DNA of 64,000 nucleotides from Gemmatimonas sp. (GCF_021298855.1 NZ_JAJTHI010000022.1:124001-188000); one strand, 5' to 3'; counted from the stretch's first letter, positions 33,773 to 43,625 are shown. Notes: generated from the letters alone by a model not told the origin. A program made the numbers and translations.

Positions 33773-35212
33773 CTACCGGAGGAATGATCGCCCGTCGAAA
33801 TCGGTATCGGTGCGGATTGCCAGCAGATCCAGGGCCGACGGGACAATGTCGGCAGTGCGCTGTGGCGGTCGCGTGGTGGGACAATCCACGATGAGGGGCA
33901 CCAGCATCTGGTCTCGAAGAAGGGCGCCGTGGGTGGAGACGTGTCGCACCGGTTCGAAACGCGCGCGCAGGTCCCACCCGCTGGCGGCCGAGACGATCAC
34001 ATCCCCCGACCGCGAGGAGGCGCCGAGCCAGGACAGCTGCACCAGCGCGTCGGGATACGCCGACGCGTGGGTGGCCTGCCATGCCGCGTCGGCGTCGAGA
34101 TCGCGCAGCGTGCCGCCGAGGCCCAACGGGTCCCCCTCGGTGCACACATAGGACCAGCGTGGGCCGTGCGGGCTGTCGTGTCGACGCACCTCGGCCACGC
34201 CGCGCGCCGCGTGGCGCACCTGCACCGTGTGCGCATCATTGTTCACGGCGAGCAGGTCGACGGCCGGGCGGTCCGCGAGCTTGTCCAGCAGGCGCCCCCA
34301 GCTGGCCGTGTGCGAACGCCACCAGCGTCGCTCCCGTTCCTCTGGCGCGAAATAGAGATGCGCCATGGCGTTCCCTCCCACCATGAGGACGACGTCGGGG
34401 TTGCGCACGCGCAGTTGCGGGTGCGCGCGCACCCGCAGCCCTTCGCGCTGCAGCCAGCCGTGCAGGTCGTCGTGGTGGGTGACCTCCGCGTGCCCGTGGT
34501 CTCCGGTCACCCACACGTGCAGTGAATCGCGCCAGCCGCCATGCGTGGCGATGGCCAGCGCCCGGGCTACGGCGTCGTCCACATCGGCGATGGCGGCGCG
34601 CACCGCGTCGGACCGCGGCCCATGTTTGTGGGCAAGCTTGTCGGCGCTGAGAATGGCCAGCACGGCCACCCGGGGGCGCACGCGCGCGAAGCGGGCCAGA
34701 AAGGCGGCCGTGGCCTGCTGTTCCACGCGTCGCCACCCCTGCAGGTCACCGCGAAAATGCGCCGGTGCGGCCCGCAGCATCCATCCCACGCCGCGGCCGA
34801 TGCGCCCGTGCGTGGCTCCGCGACCAATCATGCTCATGGCGGCAAGCGAGGGCTGCGCGTATTCGAGCAGCGTGGGAACGTGGGCGGCCACATCGCCATC
34901 CACGTGCCAGATGTCCATGCCGGCGTAGCTGCGCGATTGCCCCGGGGCCCAGCGCAACGAACGGCTGCGGTCGAACCAGCGCAGGCCGGGCAGCCCGACG
35001 CGCGCCGGGTGCTGGCCCATGAGGAACGGCACGTACGCCGGCCCGGTGACGGAGGGGAACGACGTCGTGACCGCGTGCGCGCTGCCGCGGGCCCGCAGTG
35101 CGGCCAGAGTAGGCGCACGGCCGGCATCCATCTCCTCGGTCAGTACATCGTGGCGCACGCCGTCGGCCACGACGAGGAGCAAGCGCCGGGTCGTGGTGGT
35201 ATCATGCGTCAC
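33773..35212 (-). CDS. Alkaline-phosphatase-superfamily phosphodiesterase-like protein
   Basis: A 479-residue enzyme of the nucleotide pyrophosphatase/phosphodiesterase type. The N-terminus has the metal-binding Asp in VVADGVRHDVL and the nucleophile region SFPSVTGPAYVPFLMGQHPARVG, with the Thr as likely nucleophile. Later metal-binding motifs are SADKLAHKHGP and WVTGDHGHAEVTHHDDLHGW. No signal peptide is seen, so a cytoplasmic location is possible. The GTG at 35212 is preferred: the 28 codons upstream would overlap the divergent LOG promoter. The natural substrate is not evident. Confidence 0.82.
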   Translation of the reverse strand: MTHDTTTTRRLLLVVADGVRHDVLTEEMDAGRAPTLAALRARGSAHAVTTSFPSVTGPAYVPFLMGQHPARVGLPGLRWFDRSRSLRWAPGQSRSYAGMDIWHVDGDVAAHVPTLLEYAQPSLAAMSMIGRGATHGRIGRGVGWMLRAAPAHFRGDLQGWRRVEQQATAAFLARFARVRPRVAVLAILSADKLAHKHGPRSDAVRAAIADVDDAVARALAIATHGGWRDSLHVWVTGDHGHAEVTHHDDLHGWLQREGLRVRAHPQLRVRNPDVVLMVGGNAMAHLYFAPEERERRWWRSHTASWGRLLDKLADRPAVDLLAVNNDAHTVQVRHAARGVAEVRRHDSPHGPRWSYVCTEGDPLGLGGTLRDLDADAAWQATHASAYPDALVQLSWLGASSRSGDVIVSAASGWDLRARFEPVRHVSTHGALLRDQMLVPLIVDCPTTRPPQRTADIVPSALDLLAIRTDTDFDGRSFLR

Positions 35213-35298
35213 GGCGGACCCACTCGTGCCATGCCGTTGGGGCGTGCGTGCCCGCTCGTATTGCGCTTCACCGACCCCCTGTCTCCACCCGTCCACTC

Positions 35299-36243
35299 AT
35301 GGCGAAATCCCGACGTTCGTCTCCTCGTACCGCAACAGGCAAGCAGGCCTCTCCCGTCACCCGGGCCACGGCCGAGCAGCAGTCCGTGGCCGCCTATCGG
35401 GAACGCACGGAGGCCGGGCATCGCGCCGCGGGCCGTGAACCTGCCGGCACCGCGAATCTGGTGTCGAAGGGAGCACGCGCCGTGCGACGCACCGATCCCC
35501 GACTCGTGGATCAGTCGTTGCGCGACCGGCCAATGCTTACGGAGGACGAAAAGTTGCTGCAGGCGCCACGGGAGGAGGCCACCGCCTTCACCCGCTCCGA
35601 CCCCTGGCGCGTCATGCGCATCACGTCGGAGTTCGTCGAGGGGTTCGACGCGCTCTCCGACGTGCAGAAGGGGGTGACGATCTTCGGGTCTGCCCGCACC
35701 GGTCCCGACGACCCGATGTACGAGGCGGCACGGGAAACGGCGCGGATTCTTGCGCGTCAGGGGTTTTCCATCCTCACCGGCGCCGGTCCGGGCATCATGG
35801 AGGCGGCCAATCGCGGGGCCAAGGACGTGGATGGGCACTCGGTAGGATGCAACATCGAGCTCCCATTCGAACAGGGCGCCAACCCCTACGTCGATACCCT
35901 GGTGAACTTTCGTTACTTCTTCGTTCGCAAGACGATGTTCATCAAGTACTCCAATGCCTTCCTCATCTTCCCGGGCGGCTTCGGGACGCTCGACGAGCTG
36001 TTCGAGGCGCTCACGCTCATTCAGACCGGGAAGATCTATCAGTTCCCCGTGGTCCTCTTCGGCACGCACTACTGGGCGGGGCTCGTCCGCTGGATCACCT
36101 CGCGCATGGCTGCTGAAGGCAAGATCTCGCCGGGGGATCTCGACCTGCTGCTCCTGACCGATGACCCGCAGGAGGCGGCGCAGGCGGTCATCGACGCGCA
36201 CGATGCGCAAACGGCCGGGCGTCTGCGAACGGACGAGGGCTGA
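35299..36243 (+). CDS. LOG-family protein (TIGR00730), lysine decarboxylase-like Rossmann fold
   Basis: A 314-residue protein. A basic, disordered N-terminal extension of about 95 residues precedes a Rossmann-fold domain with GVTIFGSARTG, the GAGPGIMEAANRGA loop and the family signature PGGFGTLDE starting at residue 225. LOG proteins are phosphoribohydrolases that release cytokinin-like bases from nucleotide monophosphates; in bacteria many act on AMP or a related nucleotide. The name lysine decarboxylase often given to the family is misleading. Divergent from the phosphodiesterase-like gene; a terminator follows its stop. Confidence 0.9.
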   Translation: MAKSRRSSPRTATGKQASPVTRATAEQQSVAAYRERTEAGHRAAGREPAGTANLVSKGARAVRRTDPRLVDQSLRDRPMLTEDEKLLQAPREEATAFTRSDPWRVMRITSEFVEGFDALSDVQKGVTIFGSARTGPDDPMYEAARETARILARQGFSILTGAGPGIMEAANRGAKDVDGHSVGCNIELPFEQGANPYVDTLVNFRYFFVRKTMFIKYSNAFLIFPGGFGTLDELFEALTLIQTGKIYQFPVVLFGTHYWAGLVRWITSRMAAEGKISPGDLDLLLLTDDPQEAAQAVIDAHDAQTAGRLRTDEG

Positions 36244-36296
36244 ACGCCCCGAGACTTGAACCATTCGCCAGACACGGCATATTTCGGCCTTCCAGT

Positions 36297-36330
36297 GCGC
36301 CCGGCCACCACGGTCGGGCGCTCGCCTTTT
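36297..36330 (+). terminator. Intrinsic terminator after the LOG gene
   Basis: A 10-bp stem with one G-T wobble (GCGCCCGGCC with GGTCGGGCGC) closes a 5-base loop and is followed by ctcgccTTTT. It stands 54 bp after the LOG stop and just before greA. Confidence 0.75.
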
Positions 36331-36353
36331 ATCCGGCCCCAGCTGGCACGCGC

Positions 36354-36839
36354 ATGTTCCAGGAACTGATCGCCCAGATGGCACGCGAAGTCGAGAAGCT
36401 CCAGTTCGAGCTGAACGTCACGCTGCCCGCGGAAATCCGCAAAGCCGTCGAACTCGGCGACCTCAAGGAAAACAGCGAGTACAAGGCGGCGCTGGAGCGG
36501 CAGCAGTTCGTGCAGGCGCGACTGGGGCAGCTCACGCAGCGCGTAACCAAGCTGGCCAACATCGACATCACGCAGATTCCCGCCGACAAGGTGGGGCTCG
36601 GGTCGAAGGTGGTCGTGACCGACGAAGTCACGACGCAGCTGGAGACGTACGAGCTCGTCTTCGGTGATGCCGGCGAGCTGCATGACGGCCATGTGACCAT
36701 GGGCTCTCCCATCGGCCGCGCGCTGCAGGGCAAGGCCGTTGGCGATGTGTGCATTCTCAAGCTGCCGACCAAGGTGCGACGGCTGCTCATTGTCGAGCTG
36801 TACACGATTCACGATCGCAACGCCGACGATCTCGTCTGA
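36354..36839 (+). CDS. greA: Transcription elongation factor GreA/GreB family
   Basis: A 161-residue factor with an N-terminal coiled coil (about residues 1-75) carrying the acidic tip LGDLKENSEY, and a C-terminal FKBP-like globule ending in MGSPIGRALQGKAVGDVCILKLP. It binds the RNA polymerase secondary channel and stimulates transcript cleavage in backtracked complexes. The usual N-terminal MT..G...L is changed to MFQELIAQMAREVEKLQ; length is normal. It lies upstream of the reductase gene with a 23-bp gap. Confidence 0.93.
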   Translation: MFQELIAQMAREVEKLQFELNVTLPAEIRKAVELGDLKENSEYKAALERQQFVQARLGQLTQRVTKLANIDITQIPADKVGLGSKVVVTDEVTTQLETYELVFGDAGELHDGHVTMGSPIGRALQGKAVGDVCILKLPTKVRRLLIVELYTIHDRNADDLV

Positions 36840-36862
36840 TTACCGCCCCGACCGGAGCACTC

Positions 36863-37843
36863 ATGTGGCAGGCCGTCTACGACACGCGCGGTGACGCCCC
36901 GCACACGCGCATCCGCTGTGTGGAGCGCGATACCCCAGCACCCGGGGCCGGTGAGGTGCTGCTGGAAATGCTCGCGGCACCCATCAACCCGTCCGATGTC
37001 CTCACCATCACCGGACAGTACGGCGCACTGCCGCCGCTGCCGGCCGTGGGCGGGAACGAGGGGGTCGCGCGCGTCGCGCAACGGGGCGCCGATGTCCGGC
37101 GACTGGCCGTGGGTGACCTGGTCCTCATGCCGGTGGGCGCCGGCACCTGGAGCTCGCATGCGGTCGCCCGGGCCGACACGCTGCTGCCACTCCCCGCCGG
37201 CGGTGATCCGCTCCAGTTGGCCATGCTCACGGTCAACCCGCCCACCGCGTCGCTCCTGCTGTCGGAATTCGGCACGCTCGCTCCCGGGGACTGGGTCGTG
37301 CAGAACGCGGCCAACAGCGCCGTGGGGGAGTATCTCATCCAGCTGGCGCGTGCGCGCGGCATTCGCACCGTGAATGTCGTGCGCCGCGACGCCATGGTGC
37401 CCGTGCTGGAAGCGCTCGGTGGCGATGTCGTGCTGGTTGACGGCCCCGATCTGCCAGAGCGCGTGGCGGCCGCGACCCAGGGAGCGAAGGTGCGCCTTGC
37501 CTTCGATGCCGTGGGGGGCACTGCCACCGATCGGCTGGCTCGGTCGGTGGCCATTGGCGGCACCGTGGTGAATTACGGCGCCATGAGTGGCGAGGCCTGC
37601 AAGGTGGCCCCCGGGTCGTTCGTCTTTCGCGATGTCACCCTGCGCGGATTCTGGCTGGCGTTCTGGTTCCGGCATGCCACGGGCGAGCAGCAGCGTGCCC
37701 TGTACGGGGAGCTCGCGCAACGGGTCGCTGCAGGGACGCTGGCCGCGCGCGTGGATCGCACCTTCCCGCTGGCGCAGATACAGGATGCCGTGGCGTATGC
37801 GGCCGCCGGCGGGCGCAACGGCAAGGTGCTGCTCGTTCCCTGA
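36863..37843 (+). CDS. MECR-like 2-enoyl-thioester reductase (quinone-oxidoreductase family)
   Basis: A 326-residue zinc-free medium-chain reductase. The N-terminal substrate domain has AAPINPSDVLTITGQYG with the Tyr proposed as catalytic in MECR/Etr1, the VNPPTASLLL segment typical of that group, and the nucleotide loop QNAANSAVGEYLIQLAR. Such enzymes reduce trans-2-enoyl thioesters with NADPH in fatty-acid synthesis; a general quinone oxidoreductase role is the alternative. The ATG at 36863 gives the expected N-terminus. Its 3' end faces glpD with a gap of only 5 bp. Confidence 0.86.
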   Translation: MWQAVYDTRGDAPHTRIRCVERDTPAPGAGEVLLEMLAAPINPSDVLTITGQYGALPPLPAVGGNEGVARVAQRGADVRRLAVGDLVLMPVGAGTWSSHAVARADTLLPLPAGGDPLQLAMLTVNPPTASLLLSEFGTLAPGDWVVQNAANSAVGEYLIQLARARGIRTVNVVRRDAMVPVLEALGGDVVLVDGPDLPERVAAATQGAKVRLAFDAVGGTATDRLARSVAIGGTVVNYGAMSGEACKVAPGSFVFRDVTLRGFWLAFWFRHATGEQQRALYGELAQRVAAGTLAARVDRTFPLAQIQDAVAYAAAGGRNGKVLLVP

Positions 37844-37848
37844 GTCAG

Positions 37849-39519
37849 CTACACGGCATCCACCGCAAACAGCCGCGTCACCTCGGCGTCGTACGCTGCC
37901 AGCGCGGCCGCCGTGGTGGTCGCACTCCACTGGAGCGCTGAGGCCATGTGCGGCGCAATGCATCGTGCCGCCGCGCGACCGTGATCGCGCGTTTCGAAGG
38001 CGATGTGCGTACGACGCACCAGGACATCCGCGAGCGTGCACGCCAACTCGTGTTCCACCGCGTGCCGTACTTCGGCCAGCACGTACGGCAGCTGCTCCAC
38101 AATGCGTGTGCCAAGCCGCTCGTCGGCTTCCGCGTACTGCCAGACCCGCCGCCAGTGGGCGCCGTACGACTGCGCCAGCTGCTCGCCCACGGCGGCGTCT
38201 CGCGTCGTGGCGCGTGCTTCGGCCAGGAGGGGTTCGCGGTGCGGGAACGCGCCGCCGGGCAGTGGGGTGCTGGTACTGTCCTGCGGGGGACGACGCGACA
38301 CGAGTGCGGCGCCGGTGGCCGCCGCCCCGCGGGTGGCATGGGTGAGGACATCGGCGGCCATGGCCCGGTAGGTCGTGAGCTTGCCCCCGGTCACACTGAC
38401 CAGACCGTCCGCACGGTGTACCACGGCATGCTCGCGTGATGCCGATCCCGCGTTGCCGGCGCCGGCCCGCGCCGCGGCCAGGGGGCGAATACCGCACCAC
38501 GCGCTAATCACATCGTCGCGTGACAGGCGGGCGTCGCCAAACTGCCCGTTGACGCTCTGGAGCAGGTAGGTGATCTCGGCTTCCGTGGCGCGAATCTCGT
38601 CGGGGCCGCTGCGCGCAGCTCGCTCGGTGGTGCCAATGATGGTGTGCGCCCCCGCCGGGAGCACGAACATGACGCGCCCGTCGAGCGGCGAGACCATCGT
38701 CACCGCATCGTGGTTCCCCACGCGGTTCCGCGGTACGGCAATGTGCGAGCCTGCAGAACCGAGCAGTTGCGTGCCCTGACTCTCACCGGTGAGGGCCGCC
38801 GTGGCATCGCTCCACGGCCCGGTGGCGTTGACCACCACCCGCGCCTGCACCACCAGTTGCTGATCACCGAGCCGGTCGTGCACGAGCACGCCGGTGAGCC
38901 GGCCGCTGCTGCGCACGCCCCCTACCACGGCCGCATGGTTCACGATCACCGCCCCGGCGTCGCGGGCGGCCAGGGCCGTGGCCAGCGTGAGGCGCGTGTC
39001 ATTGGTTGCCGCGTCCCAGTACCGGGCCCCGCCCTGGAGCCCGTGCGTGGCGAGGGCGGGCTCCTGGGCATGCACCTCGGCTGCCGAGAGTCCCTGGTGC
39101 GGGTGCACATTGCGAAAGAGCGACAGGGCATCGTACAGCGCCAGTCCGGCGCGCACCTTCCAGAGCGGCACTCGCGCCCCGCGGTAGACGGGCCACGTGA
39201 AGGCCAGCGGGCGCACCAGATGCGGCGCGAGCTGCAGGAGCAGCCGGCGTTCGCGGCTCGACTCGAAAACGAGCCCGAGATGTCCGTGCTCGAGGTAGCG
39301 CACCCCACCGTGCACCAGCCGCGAGGAGCGACTGGAGGTGCCGGCGGCAAAATCGTCACGCTCGAGCAGCGCGGTGCGGTAACCGGCAAGCGCCGCCTCG
39401 CGTGCCACGCCGGCGCCCGTAATGCCGCCGCCGATCACGACCAGATCGAAGGGCTCGCCGGCAAGCGCGGCCCAAACCGCGGGGCGGTGCGGTGGCGGTG
39501 GCGGTGCGCTGCTCCCCAT
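37849..39519 (-). CDS. glpD: Aerobic glycerol-3-phosphate dehydrogenase
   Basis: A 556-residue FAD enzyme that oxidises glycerol-3-phosphate to dihydroxyacetone phosphate at the membrane and passes electrons to quinone. The N-terminal dinucleotide motif is VVIGGGITGAGVAREAALAG, followed by SSRSSRLVHGGVRYLEHG, the classic GlpD signature. The C-terminal block runs through CGIRPLA and VSVTGGKLTTYRAMA, then a helical cap domain. No transporter or kinase for glycerol is nearby. The start at 39519 follows a Pro-rich stretch; a slightly later start is possible. Confidence 0.95.
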   Translation of the reverse strand: MGSSAPPPPPHRPAVWAALAGEPFDLVVIGGGITGAGVAREAALAGYRTALLERDDFAAGTSSRSSRLVHGGVRYLEHGHLGLVFESSRERRLLLQLAPHLVRPLAFTWPVYRGARVPLWKVRAGLALYDALSLFRNVHPHQGLSAAEVHAQEPALATHGLQGGARYWDAATNDTRLTLATALAARDAGAVIVNHAAVVGGVRSSGRLTGVLVHDRLGDQQLVVQARVVVNATGPWSDATAALTGESQGTQLLGSAGSHIAVPRNRVGNHDAVTMVSPLDGRVMFVLPAGAHTIIGTTERAARSGPDEIRATEAEITYLLQSVNGQFGDARLSRDDVISAWCGIRPLAAARAGAGNAGSASREHAVVHRADGLVSVTGGKLTTYRAMAADVLTHATRGAAATGAALVSRRPPQDSTSTPLPGGAFPHREPLLAEARATTRDAAVGEQLAQSYGAHWRRVWQYAEADERLGTRIVEQLPYVLAEVRHAVEHELACTLADVLVRRTHIAFETRDHGRAAARCIAPHMASALQWSATTTAAALAAYDAEVTRLFAVDAV

Positions 39520-39596
39520 GCCGCATCATCGCGAACGGACCGGCACCCGGCAAGCGGAGGCCGTCGGCCCTGCGGCCCACTGGTTATGTTTGCCCC

Positions 39597-40892
39597 ATGC
39601 CCACCTTCGGTAACGGCCGACGCATCGCCATCATTGCCGGCGTCCGCACGCCGTTTGCGCGCTCCGGCACGGCGCTCAAGGACCTCACGGCCATCGACCT
39701 CGGTCGCGCCGCCGTCGGAGAGCTGGTGCAGCGCACCAGCCTCGACGCCAGTACGGTGGACCTGCTGGTGTACGGGACGGTCATCCCGTCGGTCATCGCC
39801 CCCAACATTGCGCGCGAACTGGCGCTCATGCCGCACTTCCCGCGTACCGTGCAGGCCTACACCGTGGGACGCGCCTGCGCGTCGTCCAATCAGGCCATCA
39901 CCGACGCGGCCGACCAGATCGCGCTGGGGCACGCCCACGTGGCCATCGCCGGCGGAAGCGAGAGTCTCACGCAGGTCCCCATTCTGCATTCCCGCGGCAT
40001 GAGCGACATCCTCGTGGCCGCGTCGAAGGCCAGGAGCATGCGCCAGCGCGTGGCCACGCTCGCGCGCGTGCGACCGGGCGACTTCGTGCCGATCACGCCG
40101 GCCATTGCGGAGCCCAGCACCGGCGAGACCATGGGGCAGAGCGCCGACAAGATGGCCAAACTGAATGGCATCAGTCGCGAGGCCCAGGATCGGTTTGCGC
40201 TGCGCTCGCATGAACTGGCGGCGCGCGGTCTCGACGACGGCCGGCTTGCGGCCGAGATCGTGCCCCTGCCCGTGCCTCCCGCCTACGACACCATGCTCGC
40301 CACCGACAACGGCGTGCGGCGCGACAGCAGCTACGAGCAGCTGGCGCAGCTCAAGCCCGTGTTCGATCGGCAGTACGGCACCGTCACGGCGGGTAATGCG
40401 TCGCCGCTCACCGACGGCGCGAGTGCCGTGCTCCTCATGAGTGAGGAGCGGGCGCGGAGTCTGGGCTACACCCCGTTGGCATTCATTCGGTCGTACGCCT
40501 ACGCGGCCGTCGATCCAGGGGAGCAGCTGCTGCAGGCACCAGTGCTGGCCGCGCCCCTCGCGCTCCAGCGCGCCGGCCTGTCGCTGGCCGACATCGATCT
40601 CGTGGAAATGCACGAAGCCTTCGCGGCGCAGGTGCTCAGCAACCTGCAGGGGCTCGCCTCCAGCACGTGGGCGGCCCGCGCCGGACTGGGGGCGCCCGTG
40701 GGTGAGGTGAACCCCGACCGGCTCAATGTCATGGGTGGCTCGCTCTCCATTGGCCACCCCTTTGGCGCGACCGGCGCGCGCGTGCTCACCACGCTGTGCA
40801 ACGAGCTGCAGCGGCGCGGCGGGCAGTTCGGTCTGCTGACCGTGTGCGCCGCCGGCGGACTCGGCCACGCCATGATCGTGGAGCGCGTGTGA
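39597..40892 (+). CDS. Acetyl-CoA acyltransferase (thiolase, FadI-like)
   Basis: A 431-residue thiolase. The acyl-accepting cysteine is in VGRACASSNQAI, the catalytic His in EMHEAFAAQVLSN, a GHPFGATGARV block precedes the C-terminal active-site cysteine in TVCAAGGLGHAM. It carries out the last thiolytic step of beta-oxidation, paired with the multifunctional protein that follows. The length, and the TVQAYTVGRACAS block near residue 90, resemble FadI rather than FadA. The ATG at 39597 excludes a filler stretch upstream. The stop and the next start overlap by one base (TGATG), so the two are translationally coupled. Confidence 0.95.
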   Translation: MPTFGNGRRIAIIAGVRTPFARSGTALKDLTAIDLGRAAVGELVQRTSLDASTVDLLVYGTVIPSVIAPNIARELALMPHFPRTVQAYTVGRACASSNQAITDAADQIALGHAHVAIAGGSESLTQVPILHSRGMSDILVAASKARSMRQRVATLARVRPGDFVPITPAIAEPSTGETMGQSADKMAKLNGISREAQDRFALRSHELAARGLDDGRLAAEIVPLPVPPAYDTMLATDNGVRRDSSYEQLAQLKPVFDRQYGTVTAGNASPLTDGASAVLLMSEERARSLGYTPLAFIRSYAYAAVDPGEQLLQAPVLAAPLALQRAGLSLADIDLVEMHEAFAAQVLSNLQGLASSTWAARAGLGAPVGEVNPDRLNVMGGSLSIGHPFGATGARVLTTLCNELQRRGGQFGLLTVCAAGGLGHAMIVERV

Positions 40893-43075
40893 TGACGGAG
40901 GCGCAGCGCAGGGAAGGTGCTGACGGTCTCGTGGCCGACGCGGCGACCGGAGTGACGTGTACGGTGGAGCAGGGCGTGGCCGTGATCTGCTACGACCAGC
41001 CGGGTTCGCCGGTGAATACGCTCAACTCCCGGGTCGCGCCGGTGTTCGATGGTCTCTTCCGTCGCATCGAGCAGGACGAGGCGATCGTCGGGGCCGTGCT
41101 GCTGAGCGGGAAGCCCGACAGCTGGATTGCCGGTGCCGATATCGACGAGCTCACGCGCATTGACACGGCAGCGCAGGCCGAGGGGCTCTCGCGCGCCGGA
41201 CAGGCGGTGCTCGATCGACTGGCGGCCATGCGCAAGCCGGTGGTGGCGGCGGTGCATGGCGCGGCGCTGGGCGGCGGGCTGGAAGTGGCGCTGGCCTGTC
41301 GGCATCGTGTGGCCACGGACCATGCCAAGACGGTCCTCGCCCTCCCTGAGGTGCAGCTGGGGCTCATTCCCGGCGCCGGCGGCACCCAGCGCCTGCCGCG
41401 TACGGTGGGGCTGCAGGCCGCGCTCGACATGATTCTCACCGGGCGCAACATCAGGGCGCGCAAGGCGTGGCAGATGGGGCTGGTGCACGAGTTGGTGCAT
41501 CCCGCCATCCTGCGCGAGGTGGCGCTCCGTCGCGTGCACGATCTGGCCGGAGGGCGTCCCACGCCGACGCGCCGTCGCGCCAGCGGCGCTGCGGTGGTGC
41601 TGCTCGAAGACAACGCGCTGGGGCGCACGCTCGTGTTCCGCAAGGCCCGCGAAGGGGTGATGGGCAAGACGCGGGGGAAATACCCCGCGCCACTTGCCGC
41701 CATCGACGTGATCCAGCAGGGGTACGCGGAAGGCATGGAGGCCGGGCTGCGGGAAGAGGCGCGCCGGTTCGGGGAGCTTGCCATGTCACCGGTGTGCCGA
41801 CAGCTCACGTATCTCTTCTTCGCCACCACGGCGCTCAAGAAGGACAGCGGACTGCCCGCTGGCGTGGAGGCAACGCCCGCCGCGGTGCGCAAGGTGGGGG
41901 TGCTCGGGGCCGGCTTCATGGGCGCCGGCATTGCCGGCGTGGCCGTGCAGGCGGGCACCCAGGTGCGGCTCAAGGATGCCTCGGTGGAGCGCCTGGCTAC
42001 GGGTTGGCGTGCGGTGCGCGACGTGCTGCGCGAGCGGCTGCGCAAGAAGCAGCTGACCCGCGCGCAGTTCGACGACACGCTGGCGCTGGTCGGCAGCACC
42101 ACCGATTACCGTGGCTTTGCCAACGCCGACCTCGTGATCGAGGCGGTGTTCGAAGATCTCGCGGTGAAGCATCAGGTGCTGCGCGAAACGCAGGCGGCGG
42201 CGCCCCGCGCCATCTTCGCCTCGAACACCAGCACGATTCCCATTCGGGACATCGCCGAGGCGGCGGCGCGCCCTGATCGGGTGGTGGGCATGCACTTCTT
42301 CTCGCCGGTGCACAAGATGCCGCTGCTGGAAGTGATCGTGACGCCACGCACGAGTGCCGCCACCACCGCCACCGCCGTGCACTACGGCCGACAGCTGGGC
42401 AAGACGGTCATCGTGGTGCAGGATGGCGCCGGCTTCTACGTCAATCGCATCCTCGCGCCCTATCTCAACGAAGCGGGACGCCTGCTGGACGAGGGCGCGC
42501 GCATCGAGGAGCTCGACGCGGCGCTGGTGGACTTCGGTTTCCCGGTCGGACCCATCACGCTGCTCGATGAAGTGGGGCTCGACATTGCCGGCAAGTCGGG
42601 GCCGATCATGGTGGCGGCGTACGGCGATCGCATGCTGCCGTCGGAGACGCTGCGACGCGTCGTGGAAAGCGGTCGGCTGGGACGCAAGGCACGGCACGGC
42701 TTCTATCGGTACGACGAGCACGGCAAGCGCGACGGCGTGGACGAGAGTGTCTACGCTCTCACGCCTGCCGGCGCGTCGCGGCAGGCAATGGGAGGCAGCG
42801 AGATGCAGACGCGCTGCGTCCTCCCCCTGCTCAACGAGGCGGTGCGCTGTCTGCAGCACGGCATCATCCGCAGCGCGCGCGACGGCGACATCGGTGCCGT
42901 GTTCGGCATTGGCTTTCCGCCCTTCCTCGGCGGTCCGTTCCGCTACCTGGACACGTTGGGTCTTCCCGCCGTGGTGGCGCAGCTCGACACGCTCAACGCC
43001 CGCTTCCCAGGCCGCTTCGAACCGGCGGCCCTGCTCCGGGAAATGGCGGCGAGCGGGCGCCGCTTCCACCCCTGA
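40892..43075 (+). CDS. Multifunctional fatty acid oxidation protein (FadJ/FadB-like)
   Basis: A 727-residue two-domain enzyme. The N-terminal enoyl-CoA hydratase domain (about residues 20-230) has the oxyanion GAALGGGLEVALACRHR and the catalytic Glu in LPEVQLGLIPGAGGTQRLP. The C-terminal 3-hydroxyacyl-CoA dehydrogenase (about 330-720) has the NAD loop GVLGAGFMGAGIAG, HFFSPVHKMPLLEV with the catalytic His, and the FGIGFPPFLGGPFRYLD tail. Translational coupling to the thiolase makes a complete beta-oxidation unit. No acyl-CoA dehydrogenase or ligase lies in the window. Confidence 0.95.
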   Translation: MTEAQRREGADGLVADAATGVTCTVEQGVAVICYDQPGSPVNTLNSRVAPVFDGLFRRIEQDEAIVGAVLLSGKPDSWIAGADIDELTRIDTAAQAEGLSRAGQAVLDRLAAMRKPVVAAVHGAALGGGLEVALACRHRVATDHAKTVLALPEVQLGLIPGAGGTQRLPRTVGLQAALDMILTGRNIRARKAWQMGLVHELVHPAILREVALRRVHDLAGGRPTPTRRRASGAAVVLLEDNALGRTLVFRKAREGVMGKTRGKYPAPLAAIDVIQQGYAEGMEAGLREEARRFGELAMSPVCRQLTYLFFATTALKKDSGLPAGVEATPAAVRKVGVLGAGFMGAGIAGVAVQAGTQVRLKDASVERLATGWRAVRDVLRERLRKKQLTRAQFDDTLALVGSTTDYRGFANADLVIEAVFEDLAVKHQVLRETQAAAPRAIFASNTSTIPIRDIAEAAARPDRVVGMHFFSPVHKMPLLEVIVTPRTSAATTATAVHYGRQLGKTVIVVQDGAGFYVNRILAPYLNEAGRLLDEGARIEELDAALVDFGFPVGPITLLDEVGLDIAGKSGPIMVAAYGDRMLPSETLRRVVESGRLGRKARHGFYRYDEHGKRDGVDESVYALTPAGASRQAMGGSEMQTRCVLPLLNEAVRCLQHGIIRSARDGDIGAVFGIGFPPFLGGPFRYLDTLGLPAVVAQLDTLNARFPGRFEPAALLREMAASGRRFHP

Positions 43076-43085
43076 TCCCCTGACC

Positions 43086-43622
43086 ATGTCGACACCCGCC
43101 CTGCATCCACGCATTCACGAGGTGATCACCGCGCTGGAGGATGCCCAACGCGAGACCGAGGCCCTGCTGGCCACGCTCACCGCCGCGGATGAAGCGCGCC
43201 GGTTGGGTGACGGCTGGACGGTGGCGCAAGTGCTCGAGCACATGGCCATCGTGGAAAGCGGCGCCGGACGCGTGGTGGGTACCATCGCCAAGCAGGTGGC
43301 CGACCAGCCCGAATCGAGCGACGAGCCGGTCGCACCGTCGGTACTGCGTTTCAAGGTGGCCGACCCGACCGTGCGCAAGGTGGCCGCCCCGGAGATGGTA
43401 CAACCGGTCCAGGGAACGCCGATGGCTGAATCGGCTGAACAGATGCGCGCGGCGCGCGCGCGACTCATTGCGGCGTTCGCCGCCGCGTCGGGACGCGCCC
43501 TCGGACAGGCGCACTTTCCGCACCCGCGGTTCGGGCCACTCGATGGCTACCAGTGGGGACACCTCGCCGCACAGCATCAGCTTCGCCATCTGGTGCAGAT
43601 CCGCACCATCCTCGCCTCCTGA
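43086..43622 (+). CDS. DinB-superfamily protein
   Basis: A 178-residue four-helix-bundle protein of the DinB/YfiT type. The metal-binding His positions are seen as DGWTVAQVLEHMAIVE (about residue 52) and the C-terminal WGHLAAQHQLRHL. These proteins are putative metal-dependent thiol-S-transferases or other bundle enzymes; DinB itself was named for DNA-damage induction, which says nothing about this paralogue. It starts 10 bp after the fadJ-like gene and is followed 3 bp later by the carboxypeptidase gene, so it shares their transcript. Confidence 0.86.
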   Translation: MSTPALHPRIHEVITALEDAQRETEALLATLTAADEARRLGDGWTVAQVLEHMAIVESGAGRVVGTIAKQVADQPESSDEPVAPSVLRFKVADPTVRKVAAPEMVQPVQGTPMAESAEQMRAARARLIAAFAAASGRALGQAHFPHPRFGPLDGYQWGHLAAQHQLRHLVQIRTILAS

Positions 43623-43625
43623 CTC